Below are positions 24,001 to 33,738 of a DNA stretch of 64,000 nt, piece by piece. Numbering within the stretch: position 1 is the first letter of the stretch; each line of letters starts with the position of its first letter. The translations under genes and the position numbers were made by a program. Origin of the DNA: Codonopsis lanceolata (taxonomy: Eukaryota > Streptophyta > Magnoliopsida > Asterales > Campanulaceae). The stretch is taken from assembly GCA_013146195.2 (NCBI GenBank), contig CM028383.1, positions 20,173,642 to 20,237,641 of the forward strand, written 5' to 3'. The notes under the pieces were generated by a model. It was given only the letters and a program-made list of their open reading frames with translations, had not been told where the DNA came from and ran no database searches.

Positions 24001-27000
24001 GAAGAAGAAAGGCGCGACGGATTTGAAGGACTACATACCTATTAGTCTAGTTGGGGGCATTTACAAGCTAATTGCGAGGGTCCTTTCCCAAAGGATGAAG
24101 AAGGTAATTGGTAAGATTGTTTCGGAGTCTCAACATGCTTTCATTAAGAATAGACAAATCTTGGATACATCCCTTCTAGCTAATGAGGTTGTGGATGACC
24201 GATTGAAAAGAGGTGTTCCGGGTTTATTGTGCAAGCTGGATATTGAGAAGGCATACAACGATGTCAACGGGGACTTTGTGCTCTACATGATGGATAGAAT
24301 GGGGTTCGGGAATAAATGGAGGTGGATTCGCTTTTGCATCTCTTTAGTACGCTTTTCAGTTTTGGTCAGCGGGGAACCTTCTGGATTTTTTGATAGTTCA
24401 AGGGGCCTTCGTCAAGGTGATCCATTATCGCCGTTCCTGTTTATTCTTGTGATGGAGGCCTTGAGTAAACTCTTGGAGAAGGCAATCCAAGGGGGATTTA
24501 TCAGCGGTTTTAAGGTGGGAAGGGGAGGTGTGACAGGGTTAGAAGTTTCTCACTTGCTCTTTGCGGATGATACGTTGGTTGTTTGTGGGGCAGAGAAGGC
24601 ACAGTTGGGTTACCTTCGTATGGTGTTACTATTTTTCCAAGCAGTTTCGGGGCTCAGAGTAAATATAATCAATAGTGAGATTGGGAGCTTAGCGGGCTTT
24701 TTTGGGTGCAAGACCGCGCCTCTCCCTTCCTCATACCTTGGACTTCCCATTGGTGCTTCAGCTAGAAGCAAAGCAATGTGGGTTTCAAGTGGTTCGAGCA
24801 TCGTTTGGCGGGTTGGAAGAAACAATTCCTTTCCAAGGGGGGTAGGTTGGTACTAGTCAAGAAAACTTTCAAATTTACCGATCTACTTCCTTTCTCTGTT
24901 TGTGATGCATGCCTCTATCCGGAATAGACTAGAAAAATTGGAAAAAGATTTTTTTATAGGAAGGTTGGTCGGAGGAGCGGAAATTTCATTTGGTCAAATG
25001 GGATAAGGTTTGTGTTAGAATGCAAGAGGGAGGGTTGGGGGTTAGAAAACTCAAAGTTTTTAATGAGGCATTGCTGGGAAAGTGGTTGTGGAGGTATCTC
25101 ACGGAAAGGGAGGCATTGTGGAGGAGATTGGTGGTGAGCAAGTATGGCTTGGGGGGTCATGCGTGGTTTCCTGCAGAGGTTGTTTCGCCTTTTGGGGTGG
25201 GGGTGTAGAAGGGCATAAGAAAAGGGTGGAGTTCCTTTGAGAGATTCCTTACCTTCGAGGTGGGAAATAGAGAGACAGTTTGTTTTTGGGAAGATAGATG
25301 GTGTGGCGAGAGAAAGCCGAAGGTGGAATTTCCTGTGTTGTTTGAAGTCACTAGGGATAAGGGCTGCTCGGTTAGCTCGGTGTTGTCAAGGGAGGATGGT
25401 GGTCTTACTTGGAGTCCAGTTTTGAAGGAATTTCCATGATTGGGAGGTGGATTCGCTGCTGCGATTTTTTGAGCTGTTACACGCTCAAAAGATTGACACG
25501 ACAGAAGATAGGGTGATCTGGAAGGCAGCTAAGGGTCATATTTTCACGGTTAAATCTAATTACTTGAGGCTGTTGAATTGGGAGTGTGTTGGATTCTTTG
25601 GAAGGAAAGAAATCGTAGGGCTTTCGAGAATGTGGAAATGTCAGTCCCGGAATTGAAGAATTTGCTGTTACGTACTCTTTATTTTTGGTGTTTCGAGACT
25701 GATCAATCTTTTCCTAGATCCAACACTGATTTTGTAGATCTTGTAAATAGATTAGACACTGATTAATGTTTGGTTTGGTATACCTCTAGTGTACAAAGGA
25801 CGCATCACCTCTTTTGATGCTTTTTATATAATACTTACTTATCAAAAAAAAAAAAAAGGAATTTTTTTCCTTGAAAAGCGGTGTGGAAATCTGTAGCGCC
25901 CAAGAAAGTGGCCTTCTTTGTATGGGAAGCCATGCACGAAGCTATCCTCACAGTAGATAATCTCCAGAAGCGGAATATTTCTTTAGTGTTTCATGTGCAA
26001 GGCAAGCGAGGAGAGCGTGAACCATGTGCTTCTACATTGTCTTGTCGCTTCACATCTGTGGAGTTTGTTGCAGAGTCTTTTTAAAGTGCATTGGGTGATG
26101 CCGATTTCTGAGTTGTTCACATGTTGGTCTGTTCAGCGCAGAAACAGGTTGGCAGTTTGTTCGATGATCTGGAGGGAGAGAAATCAACGAGTTTTCGACA
26201 ATGAGGAAAAGTCTATTCCGGTGTTGAAGAATTCTCTGCTTCACACTCTATTCTCTTGGTGTGTAGAGGCTGCAAACTATCCACTCGGTTCGAAAATGAC
26301 TTTATAGAATTTGTAAATAGCATATCTAGCGGATAGAAACTCTCGAGCCTTGTACACTAAGGACACGTCACCTACTTTGACGCTCATATTTATATACTCT
26401 TTACTTATCAAAAATAAAGAAATAAACAGTTTTCTTACAGCATTCAAGAAGTAGTAGCTGATTTGCTTCTGTGCTCCTGGAACTATGACAGGATCCCAGA
26501 CCCTCTCAAATCTACAAGTCGTAGTAGAATAAAAATCAAAGAAATACCAATATATAGTAAAGTATCTCTTATAGACAGCTATAACTGATGACTTACAAGT
26601 TGTGCAAGCGCTCAAAACCTGTACTAGTTCCTAAGCCAGAAAGACCAAGGAGTTGTAATCCTCTTGGGGTTAAGACGCCACCTGACGGAAGAGGCACCTA
26701 AGCGGAGGGGGGGACGGAGAGTGAGAGTGAGAGAGGATTAGTAACATTTCAAACGGCATACATCAATATTGTACATGAAACTCTCTCACCCCGCCACCTT
26801 CAGAATCTGCCAAGTGATTTACAACATCACATATGATTTCAATGTTCTGGGGATATCTCTTGTAGAATTTTTCATTCTGGCGAACAATTGGTTCAATGCA
26901 TGCACTATATACAGCATCGGCCGTGCATCCACCACTAATCGGAGGAATTCCACCCGTTAAAAAGACTTGTGTCAGCCCTTGTGGTGCAAAACTCAGATAA

Positions 27001-29770
27001 GTCACTGCACAAAAACCACCATAACTCTACGAAAGGGGAAAAAAAGCAGTTATCAGATTATGCATCTACAAGTCACATATCTTATTATAATCATACTTGT
27101 CCACCAAATTCAGGATGATGAAAAGTTCTTAAAAATGGAAGAACAGGAATATGGCATTAAAGAAGCACTGGATTATTATTCTAAAGTCAGTAAAAAGAAA
27201 AATGAACCATCAAAAATGAAAATCAGGCTTGGTACCTGACCCAAAACCTTCCAAGGCCCTGCCTGGGGAACAAGACGTTTTCGGATGAATTCAGCATCAT
27301 TGACTATATTATCCGCTCTGAAATGCTTCAAGTAGTCAACCAAATCTTTTGCAGACTTCATTTGCAACATTGAAGATGTTGTTAAAGGAGTTGATAAGCC
27401 TGTTCCTCGCTGCAATCAAAACAAGACAGAAAAGACAAGATAGGTGGTCAAGATATTAGTTGCAAAGCCTTACGTATTATACTAGAGAAGATGGAGAATT
27501 CAAATAGATGCCTGATCCATCAGAATAACACGATTTTCTTCGCATGCTTTACCCAACCATCCACTCGCTTCAGTTGGTCGTGGAGACTCAAAACCTGGTC
27601 CACCTTGTAAAAACAAAAGGTATGGTAGTGGTTGATCTTCCTTCCCAACTGCACTGCATATTCTTTGTCAGCATAGGACACAAAAGCAAGCCACAAGTAT
27701 GACCAAACAAGAAAAGTAATAAATGAAAAGTGTAAATGTGCAGTCTAGTAACTGTGTTTCATGCATAAAGGTCCTTTTTGACGTGTAATCAGCAATGGAC
27801 TTTATAGAGTGGAATGTACTGGCCATTAGTGATCTTAAAGGTACTGAGATCACTCAAGATCTTTGTTCAACTATTTAATCTTGCATATGATTCCTCTATT
27901 GTACTGCAGTTTGCACTAAGTTATATAATGCAGCCAGCGTGTCTTGATCTATCTCCTCATTATGGACGTGGGTCAAACAAGAATGAGAGTCTAATAGTAA
28001 TATGTTATACATTGTTGGGCCCTATCTCTTTAACAACTTGAGGTTTCAGATAGTGGGTAGTCTAAAATAACAGGAGCCTAGGTACAAGCACTGTAAACTT
28101 TTGGTTTAAATTCCTCACATGGCTCGTTTCCTCCTTCAATTTGAATCCTCCTAATACTCCTTCTGTTCTGGACAAAGAGTCCACTATTCCATTTTGGAAT
28201 GTTTCACTTAAAGAGTCCACTTTCAAAAATTAAGGCATAAAAATGTCATTTTTTTACTAATGGACTACTAAAAGTGTTGTTTTCTTAAAAAGTTTGACTT
28301 TCAAATGGGGACTCTTTGCCCAGAACGGAGGGAGTATGTGATATTAGTGTGAATGAATACAAGGCATTGTCTGCGAAGAGTGATCTACCTGGCCTTGTAC
28401 AGCACAGAAACTAGTTCCATAGTTTCTATGCAAGCCACTGTCCAAAGGCTCGTAAAGAACAAAGACAATTACAAAAAATTAGTTCCTTTTTTGCCGTGCA
28501 GATGGGGGAGAGGGAACATAGCACTGTTCTTATCAAGGAGAAACAAGCTGTTGCCAAAAGTACTGCATAGCTATTGTTTTGTAAAAAGAATGTACTATTT
28601 TGCCAATAGCAACAAATTTTTTTTAGTGGGATCTCACTTTACATCCCTATGAATTTATTTGAAATGTTTTATAGAATCCGCAGAGTTCAATAAGCCCCAC
28701 TGAGCACTTGATGGATCTGCTTAAAGTGCATATGAGGACGATGTTAGACTTTGGCATACAGGGTTGCTCCATTATTTAACAGTTTAAACTTTTGGCGCAG
28801 ATAGTGGTTTCAAATAATATAGTAATGACTCGCATATCTCCTCTAAACTTTATCCACCCTAGGTTCACAAGTTCACTTGTACAACTAGGGATGAAACCAT
28901 GATCTCACCTCATGGAAGCCAAGTCTTCTGTAGCAGAAGTGTAATGAAACAGCAAGAAAGTAAAAAAGAAAATTCCAATTTACCAACGAGCCCGTCTTTT
29001 TATGCAGAATTCCATTTTTGGGGTTAAGTATAAAGGAAAAGGATGCCCAGTATGGGATTTTCTCTGGGAATTGAAAAAATGAGATTATTAATTTCAACAC
29101 ATGTATCTGCCACGGATCTACTTTAAGAAGTCAATAGGTCTCAGATTCAACAGCTTCATAAAAAAAATGCTCCACTCGTCCCTTTTGAAGATTTGCTTTT
29201 TCTCTTTAATACACTAACCATTTAGAGAAAGTATGTCAAAAACCTGTGATCAAATTGACACCCAAACTATTAATTGATTCAGCGACGAGAATGTAAGTCA
29301 AATACCTATGATGAAATTGACTTTGAAAAGTCAACTCACGAATCACTGAATGCTTACATACATACATAGAGATATACAATGTACGTATAGTGCGCATACA
29401 TACATATGAATTGCAACTCAATGTGAATTTAGGAATTACCGGCGACGACTTCACGAGCGAAAACGGAGATCTTAGCGGAGTAAGGCTGAGAGCGAGAATA
29501 GTCGAGGGGAACGGTGAACCGGTGGTCGCGGAGTCTAAGCTCCGGCACGGAGTACCATGCTCCGGCAAGGTGTTCTCCGCCATTGGTTTTAGTTCCGTCC
29601 ATTGCAGCGACGGTTACGACTGGTCTGAGATAGGAGTGGAAGTAGTGGAGGTTTGGAGGTGAAGATAATAAAAGAGAACGGGGAAGTGAAGGAGAGTGAT
29701 GAAAGAGGAGTGGTTTTTTGAAAGAGAAAGACAATGGTGGTGCCGGTGCGAGTGCGTGGACTGCCCACAT
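18066..29770 (-). CDS. Alpha/beta-hydrolase, proline iminopeptidase-like (peptidase S33)
   Basis: Ten exons on the minus strand: 29440-29770, 27512-27648, 27236-27409, 26790-27026, 26597-26697, 26439-26511, 22690-22758, 22432-22539, 19198-19323 and 18066-18260. They total 1551 bases, or 516 residues plus TGA, with every phase agreeing. The order matches the Arabidopsis At3g61540-type protein. Residues 1 to about 55 look like an organelle transit peptide (few acids, many S, P, L and R). LQGGPGFESPRP is the oxyanion region, DQRGTGLSTP follows, GQSYGG (across exons 3/4) is the nucleophile elbow, and NEYMHSGLRD carries the catalytic His. S33 enzymes release N-terminal proline from peptides; the true substrate here is unproven. 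Intron 2 has a GC donor (ATGGATCAG|gcatct). Introns 6 and 8 hold LINEs, intron 8 also a hAT, intron 9 a SINE and intron 1 a Stowaway. Confidence 0.92.
18737..18842 (-). mobile_element. tRNA-derived SINE with perfect 12-bp target duplication
   Basis: Read on the minus strand, it has an A-box-like gatggcaagggca (near 18811-18825) and a B-box-like tagttccaatcccca (18772-18786), and ends in an A-tail (T-run 18737-18742). It is flanked by agaaaacatact on both sides (18725-18736 and 18843-18854). A relative is at 43971-44084. It lies in intron 9 of the hydrolase gene. Confidence 0.8.
19767..20275 (+). mobile_element. 5'-truncated LINE (zf-RVT and 3' tail) in hydrolase intron 8
   Basis: It reads LQKRNISLVNRCYMCKESEE, then the His-Cys half of the zinc motif, then a frame break and VCWMIWKERNQRVFDNEEKS, and ends with the family stem-loop at 20223-20241 and an A-tail. 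It is bounded on both sides by a 76-78 bp direct repeat (19689-19766 and 20276-20351). It is antisense to the host gene. Confidence 0.85.
20702..21537. mobile_element. Non-autonomous hAT element with exact 8-bp target duplication
   Basis: The 8-bp site atcttcat occurs at 20694-20701 and again at 21538-21545. The ends are inverted: the left begins catagttgtcaaaggcgctc and the right read on the other strand begins tatagttatcaaagtcgaga. Both subterminal regions carry gcgcc/ggcgag repeats. The middle (about 20860-21060) is GC-rich and open in one frame for 66 codons but shows no known domain; the rest is T-rich. An 8-bp duplication with such ends is diagnostic of hAT transposons. It lies in hydrolase intron 8. 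Confidence 0.88.
22056..22126. repeat. TAA/TAG compound microsatellite
   Basis: A run of taa and tag triplets with a few interruptions, in intron 8 of the hydrolase gene. Confidence 0.8.
22240..22270. repeat. Palindromic (AC)n(GT)n microsatellite
   Basis: Five AC units switch at a single point to GT units, giving a self-complementary tract centred near 22250. It lies about 160 bp downstream (gene sense) of exon 8 of the hydrolase gene. Confidence 0.8.
23955..25858 (+). mobile_element. 5'-truncated LINE with reverse transcriptase
   Basis: It begins inside the RT region at about 23955. 23990-24856 reads RT blocks in order: IPISLVGGIYKLIARVLSQR, LCKLDIEKAYNDV, RQGDPLSPFLFILVMEALS, SHLLFADDTLVV (catalytic FADD) and SSYLGLPIGASAR. 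After a frame break come GLGVRKLKVFNEALLGKWLW and LWKERNRRAFENVEMS. The zinc part of zf-RVT is missing between about 25570 and 25590. The 3' stem-loop is at 25802-25820 and the A-run at 25842-25857. It lies antisense in hydrolase intron 6. Confidence 0.88.
25878..26420 (+). mobile_element. 5'-truncated LINE, zf-RVT end only
   Basis: It begins VWKSVAPKKVAFFVWEA, carries the end of the zinc motif (CKASEESVNHVLLHC) and ERNQRVFDNEEKS, then a 5-bp version of the family stem-loop near 26365-26383 and an A-rich tail. It starts about 20 bp after the A-tail of the preceding LINE. Its tail ends within about 20 bp of the splice donor of hydrolase exon 6 (exon ends at 26439). Confidence 0.85.
28157..28334. 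mobile_element. Stowaway-like MITE in hydrolase intron 1
   Basis: The ends are inverted (left ctccttctgttctgg; right read on the other strand ctccctccgttctgg) and flanked by TA (28155-28156 and 28335-28336). It is 178 bp, with aaagagtcc just inside each end. Confidence 0.85.
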
Positions 29771-30590
29771 GTGATTGAGGGCCGGGTGGCGTAACTGGTC
29801 TTACTGTTATGTTATTCTGAGTTGCGGTCAATTGGATTTGGAGGCATAACCGTAGAAGGACCCCAATCCCATCCCAATGCTCAGAGTGGTCTATATATTC
29901 ATTAAAATTAGGAAAATCATGTGAATGTCATTATTAACTACTAATATTGTTGCTCGTGTCGATGGCACGGCACCAGTTTAAAAATTTATCAATAAATAAA
30001 ACAGATAATATAGAAATGAATTAATATTTACTTATAATTTATAAGGGTTGGATATATGTACACTACACAACAAAAATAGGAAAAACCCCAAATACCTAAT
30101 AAAATAAAACATTTTAAATAAATTAATATATGTTTTAATCGTGTTTCAAAAATAGTTTAAAATAACAAATTGAAAATAAAGACCTCTCGGTAATCAATTA
30201 AAACATTATGATCATTTAACGGTGGATAAAAAAATTAAAACCTTTATTTGTAATTTTTTTAAGGAAACAGGGGCGGTACCTTATTAGATTTTATTAATAA
30301 AAATAAAATTACAAATTTGAGGGGGACAACCAGTCTTGCCCTTATAACACAAAACTTTTTTCATTTGTTAAAACACAAAACTTGAGGGTGGTAGATGCAA
30401 TTTCAACCATTAAAATAATTACAATACATCTATACAGTTATAAAGCCAGTTTTCCAATCTAAAGTGTCAGGACTTCCCCATTATCCACTTATTTAGGTGT
30501 CACATCAAAAGTCATGAATAATGACTAAAGAGAATAATGTCATGTCATCCTTATCAATATCTTCTCCGGATATTCCTACCATTATTCATA
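29771..30590. other. 5' flank of the hydrolase gene; Helitron-like relic end
   Basis: 29771-29935 should hold the minus-strand promoter, but no clear TATA box stands out. From about 29936 to 30055 the sequence matches 47423-47530 (shared ggcaccagttt and aatgaattaatatttactta), which ends at a Helitron-like CTAG there; here the terminus is degraded to TTAG. Nothing else is recognised up to 30590. Confidence 0.45.
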
Positions 30591-30599
30591 TAAACTTAA

Positions 30600-30900
30600 A
30601 CTCTAACACTAATAATTATAAGGGATAATGTATAATTCTAAATAAATATCTTTAAAAATTTCATATGTTTTTTTCTTTTTTTAATTGACTTTAAATAATT
30701 AATTTTTAATTAATATTTATAAAATAGTTAAATTATTTTTGAATAACATGTCAGATAAAATAAATAAGTAATTAGAAACAAACGAAGTATTACATCAAGG
30801 GATAATGTACAATTCTAAATAATTATCTTTAAAAATTTCATATGTTTTTTTCTTTTTTTAATTGACTTTAAATAATTATTTTTTAATTAATATTTATAAT
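30600..30900. repeat. ~100-bp direct repeat, two copies
   Basis: A block beginning agggataatgta at about 30620 and running to aattaatatttata (30720) recurs at 30800-30898 with few changes, separated by about 80 bp of AT-rich DNA. Confidence 0.8.
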
Positions 30901-31593
30901 GGTCCCAATGTGTTTGTTGGTAGGGGTGGCATCGGGACGGGTTTTTGGGTTGGTGCTCGATCTTTGGGGTTTTTATTTTTGCTGCCCGGTGCTGATCCGA
31001 CTAAACTCAGGTATCTGATTTTATTTCTAAATAATCACTTCTTCCAATAAACCCACTTTTCTTTCACTTTCTCTCTCTACAAAAGTCATCCTCTTCACTT
31101 TATCTCTAAACAGCCCACACCTACTCTCTCTAGATTCCAGAAATCAAACATGCCCATCTAGATGATGAAGAAACTCATCATCACAGCAACCTTACTTGAT
31201 TTTACAGTACACCAAAGATTTCAAGGGAGTTGGAGAGAGACTCGAACACAATGGATCTCTATTTCAACAATTGTTGGACTTTCAATCAGATCTTCTCTTC
31301 ATATTCGTGCATTAAAACGTCGTCTCTTCTATTCCCCTCGATGATAACGCCGGAGTAGCCTTGCTCACAACTTTGGGCATTTTCCGTTCCGATAATAACG
31401 CCAATAAACTCGCTAAGCAACTATTAATATGTCTATTTTGAATTCGAATTGAATATTGACTCTTCAAAATCATTGATGAGTCAATGATTTTGATTCTTTG
31501 AAATGCTCTAAATCAAGATGAGTTCTGACTTGTGAGTTTGAGAAAGAGGCAGAGAGCGACTGGATGTAGGCCATACTTTCAAAGTCAAGGTAT

Positions 31594-31629
<36 letters not shown>

Positions 31630-32150
31630 TAGAACTTATAAGACAGAGGCTGGGATCTAAGCAGAAAAGACAAACAAGCAAATCATGATGATCTAAAAGC
31701 TTCCAGATCTTGCTTTAACTTCCAGTGGTTTGTTGCATGTGATTTAGATGGCAAATAGGAAGACGGACATTAAATCTCCCTAGGGCATGGTCATGTGAAT
31801 CAAGCACACATATCCAGAGACCAATATCAAACACTTGAGAATAAAAGAACCCAGAAAAAATTAAACCCCCAACACAAAAATTAAAACCCAGAAGAGATGC
31901 AAATCATAAAACCCATAAATAACGAAAAAGCAAAAAAAATTACTGATTTAGTTTTTCAAAAGAAAAAATTTCGAAAACCCAAAAATAAGAAAAATAAGAA
32001 ACTCGGAGACAACTTACAAATTCCGACAGCGGCGAGAGAGAAACCGATAGAGAGAGAGAGAGAGAAAAACCGAGCAGGAAGAAACCGAGATATATAAACT
32101 GAGAGTCGAGGAGGAAGAAACCGAGTATGTGAAGAGGAGGAGGAAGAAAG
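30901..32150. other. Unassigned region with a TA microsatellite
   Basis: No recognisable gene. A TA repeat lies at about 31593-31624 and a purine-rich GA stretch at 32040-32140. Between 31210 and 31440 one plus frame reads DFKGVGERLEHNGSLFQQLL and, after a stop, DDNAGVALLTTLGIFRSDNN, which looks like a decayed coding piece that I do not recognise. Confidence 0.35.
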
Positions 32151-32159
32151 ATTACGCAG

Positions 32160-32478
32160 AAGAAAAGGATACCAGGATATGAGAATGCATTACCCTTTCA
32201 TTCCCATCTTCCCTTTTTTAGGGGAAAACGGAAAAGTGCAAAAAAGGATATTGCGACGTCCCCACTATGGATTTTATTAAAAATAGCCTTATGGCCCGTT
32301 CAGATTACCATGGGAGCTTTGGGTTTCCCACATCAAGTTATCCTTTTTTTAGGGAATACCAGGATATGGGAATACATCACCCTTCCATTCTCATTCTCCC
32401 TTTTTTAGGGGAGAACGGAAAAGTGCAAAGAAGGAGTGTTGCAAGACCCCACTGGATCTGAAAGTTTTAGAGTCGCCA
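32160..32478. repeat. Direct repeat next to a gypsy-type primer-binding site
   Basis: About 90 bp (ataccaggatatg onward to aaaagtgcaaa) at 32170-32260 is repeated at 32365-32432. At 32470-32478, read on the minus strand, tggcgactc resembles the tRNA-Arg primer-binding site of Tat/Ogre gypsy elements. This would be the start of the internal part of the element whose LTR lies to the right. Confidence 0.45.
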
Positions 32479-33738
32479 TCTTTATTTTAAGGCAAATAAA
32501 GCAAAACCAAAGAAAAGAAAAATAAACCAGAGAAAAAAAAACGGGTTCGGAGACTAAGTTACGAGTTGGGAAGGTGCTAGGCACCCAACTCGCCCTTTCG
32601 GTCTCAAAAGTGGTTTTTGGCTGAAGTATGTTTATTGTTATATTTATTTAGCAAATAAATAAAGTATTAAAAGACAGGAAATTAAAACAAATACATCAAT
32701 GACTACATTATTTACGGACTCGGAGCCATTTTCTTACAATAATTACAGACATATTTAAGAATATTTGGCCATTATAACGGCTCTTTTACATAGTATTCCC
32801 TATTCTAATCCGGGCAGCACAACGGCTTATATTGGCTACATTGTGCCGGATTTAAATAACAACTTTAAAATAATAAATAGACTGAAAAGTAAATAAATAC
32901 AATAAATAACGCCCTTAAAGGTTTTACCTTTTAGAGCGGTGGTGTGCTCGCTTTGTCCTTCAGAGAGATGGAGTCTTTTTTTGTTGTTTGTTGTGTGGTT
33001 GTTGTTTTGATTTGGGCAGAGTGACAGCTTATTTTGGTAGGTTTTGGCATTTTTGGTTTGGCGGAATAACGACTTAGTTTTTTGGTTTTTTAGCTCATTA
33101 CTCGGGCAGAGTAACGGCTTACTTTGGGATTTTGGGTCGGGGAAGTGAGGTGGATACCTAACAACTAGGCTAGGGATCACTTATAACCTATGGATATTTA
33201 TTTTGGCGGAGTTTGGACGGGGTTTGGAGACTTTTAGGGGCTTCCACTCACCTATCTCACACTTCTCGTACTAATGTTTCGACAGAATAACGGAGAGAGT
33301 TTCGTTGCGATTTTTATCGCGAAGATTGAGCAACTGAAATGAGGAGCCGGGGTCTCCTATTTATAGTCGAGGAGCAGGGACTCAGTGGGAATTCTTCAGA
33401 TTGTTCAGCCGGCATCAATGAGTTGTACACCGAGCTTCAAGCCTTGTACATTTCATTCTCTGAGAGGAGCAACAGTAAACTCCTTGGTGCGGCCAATTCC
33501 TTCTTTGGTGCGGCACCAGCATGATGATGTGGTGGCACCAAAGCCTTTGGTGCGGCACCCATCTTACTATTCAAGTTCATTTTTCACACTTTCACCCCTC
33601 GCAGTTCACTGTTTCGTGCATCCTGCTTTGCCTTTCGCATTTTTAACTCATGTAACTTGACATTTGTTAAGTTTTGACAGTTCTTGATATGTTATGTCAG
33701 AGTCACATACCAAGGGTACGAAATTGGGGTGTTCTACA
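32479..33738 (-). mobile_element. Gypsy-type LTR inserted in a copia gag
   Basis: Read on the minus strand it starts tgtagaacaccccaatttcg at 33738, a start common to plant gypsy LTRs, and runs about 1.26 kb to just before the tggcgactc site. It interrupts the copia gag reading frame, which runs into it for some 30 codons before a stop. The other LTR was not found, so this is a partial or recombined element. Confidence 0.5.

Noticed and set aside
33339..33660. Plus-strand open frames around 33.4-33.6 kb
   Set aside because: They fall inside the gypsy LTR and resemble no protein.
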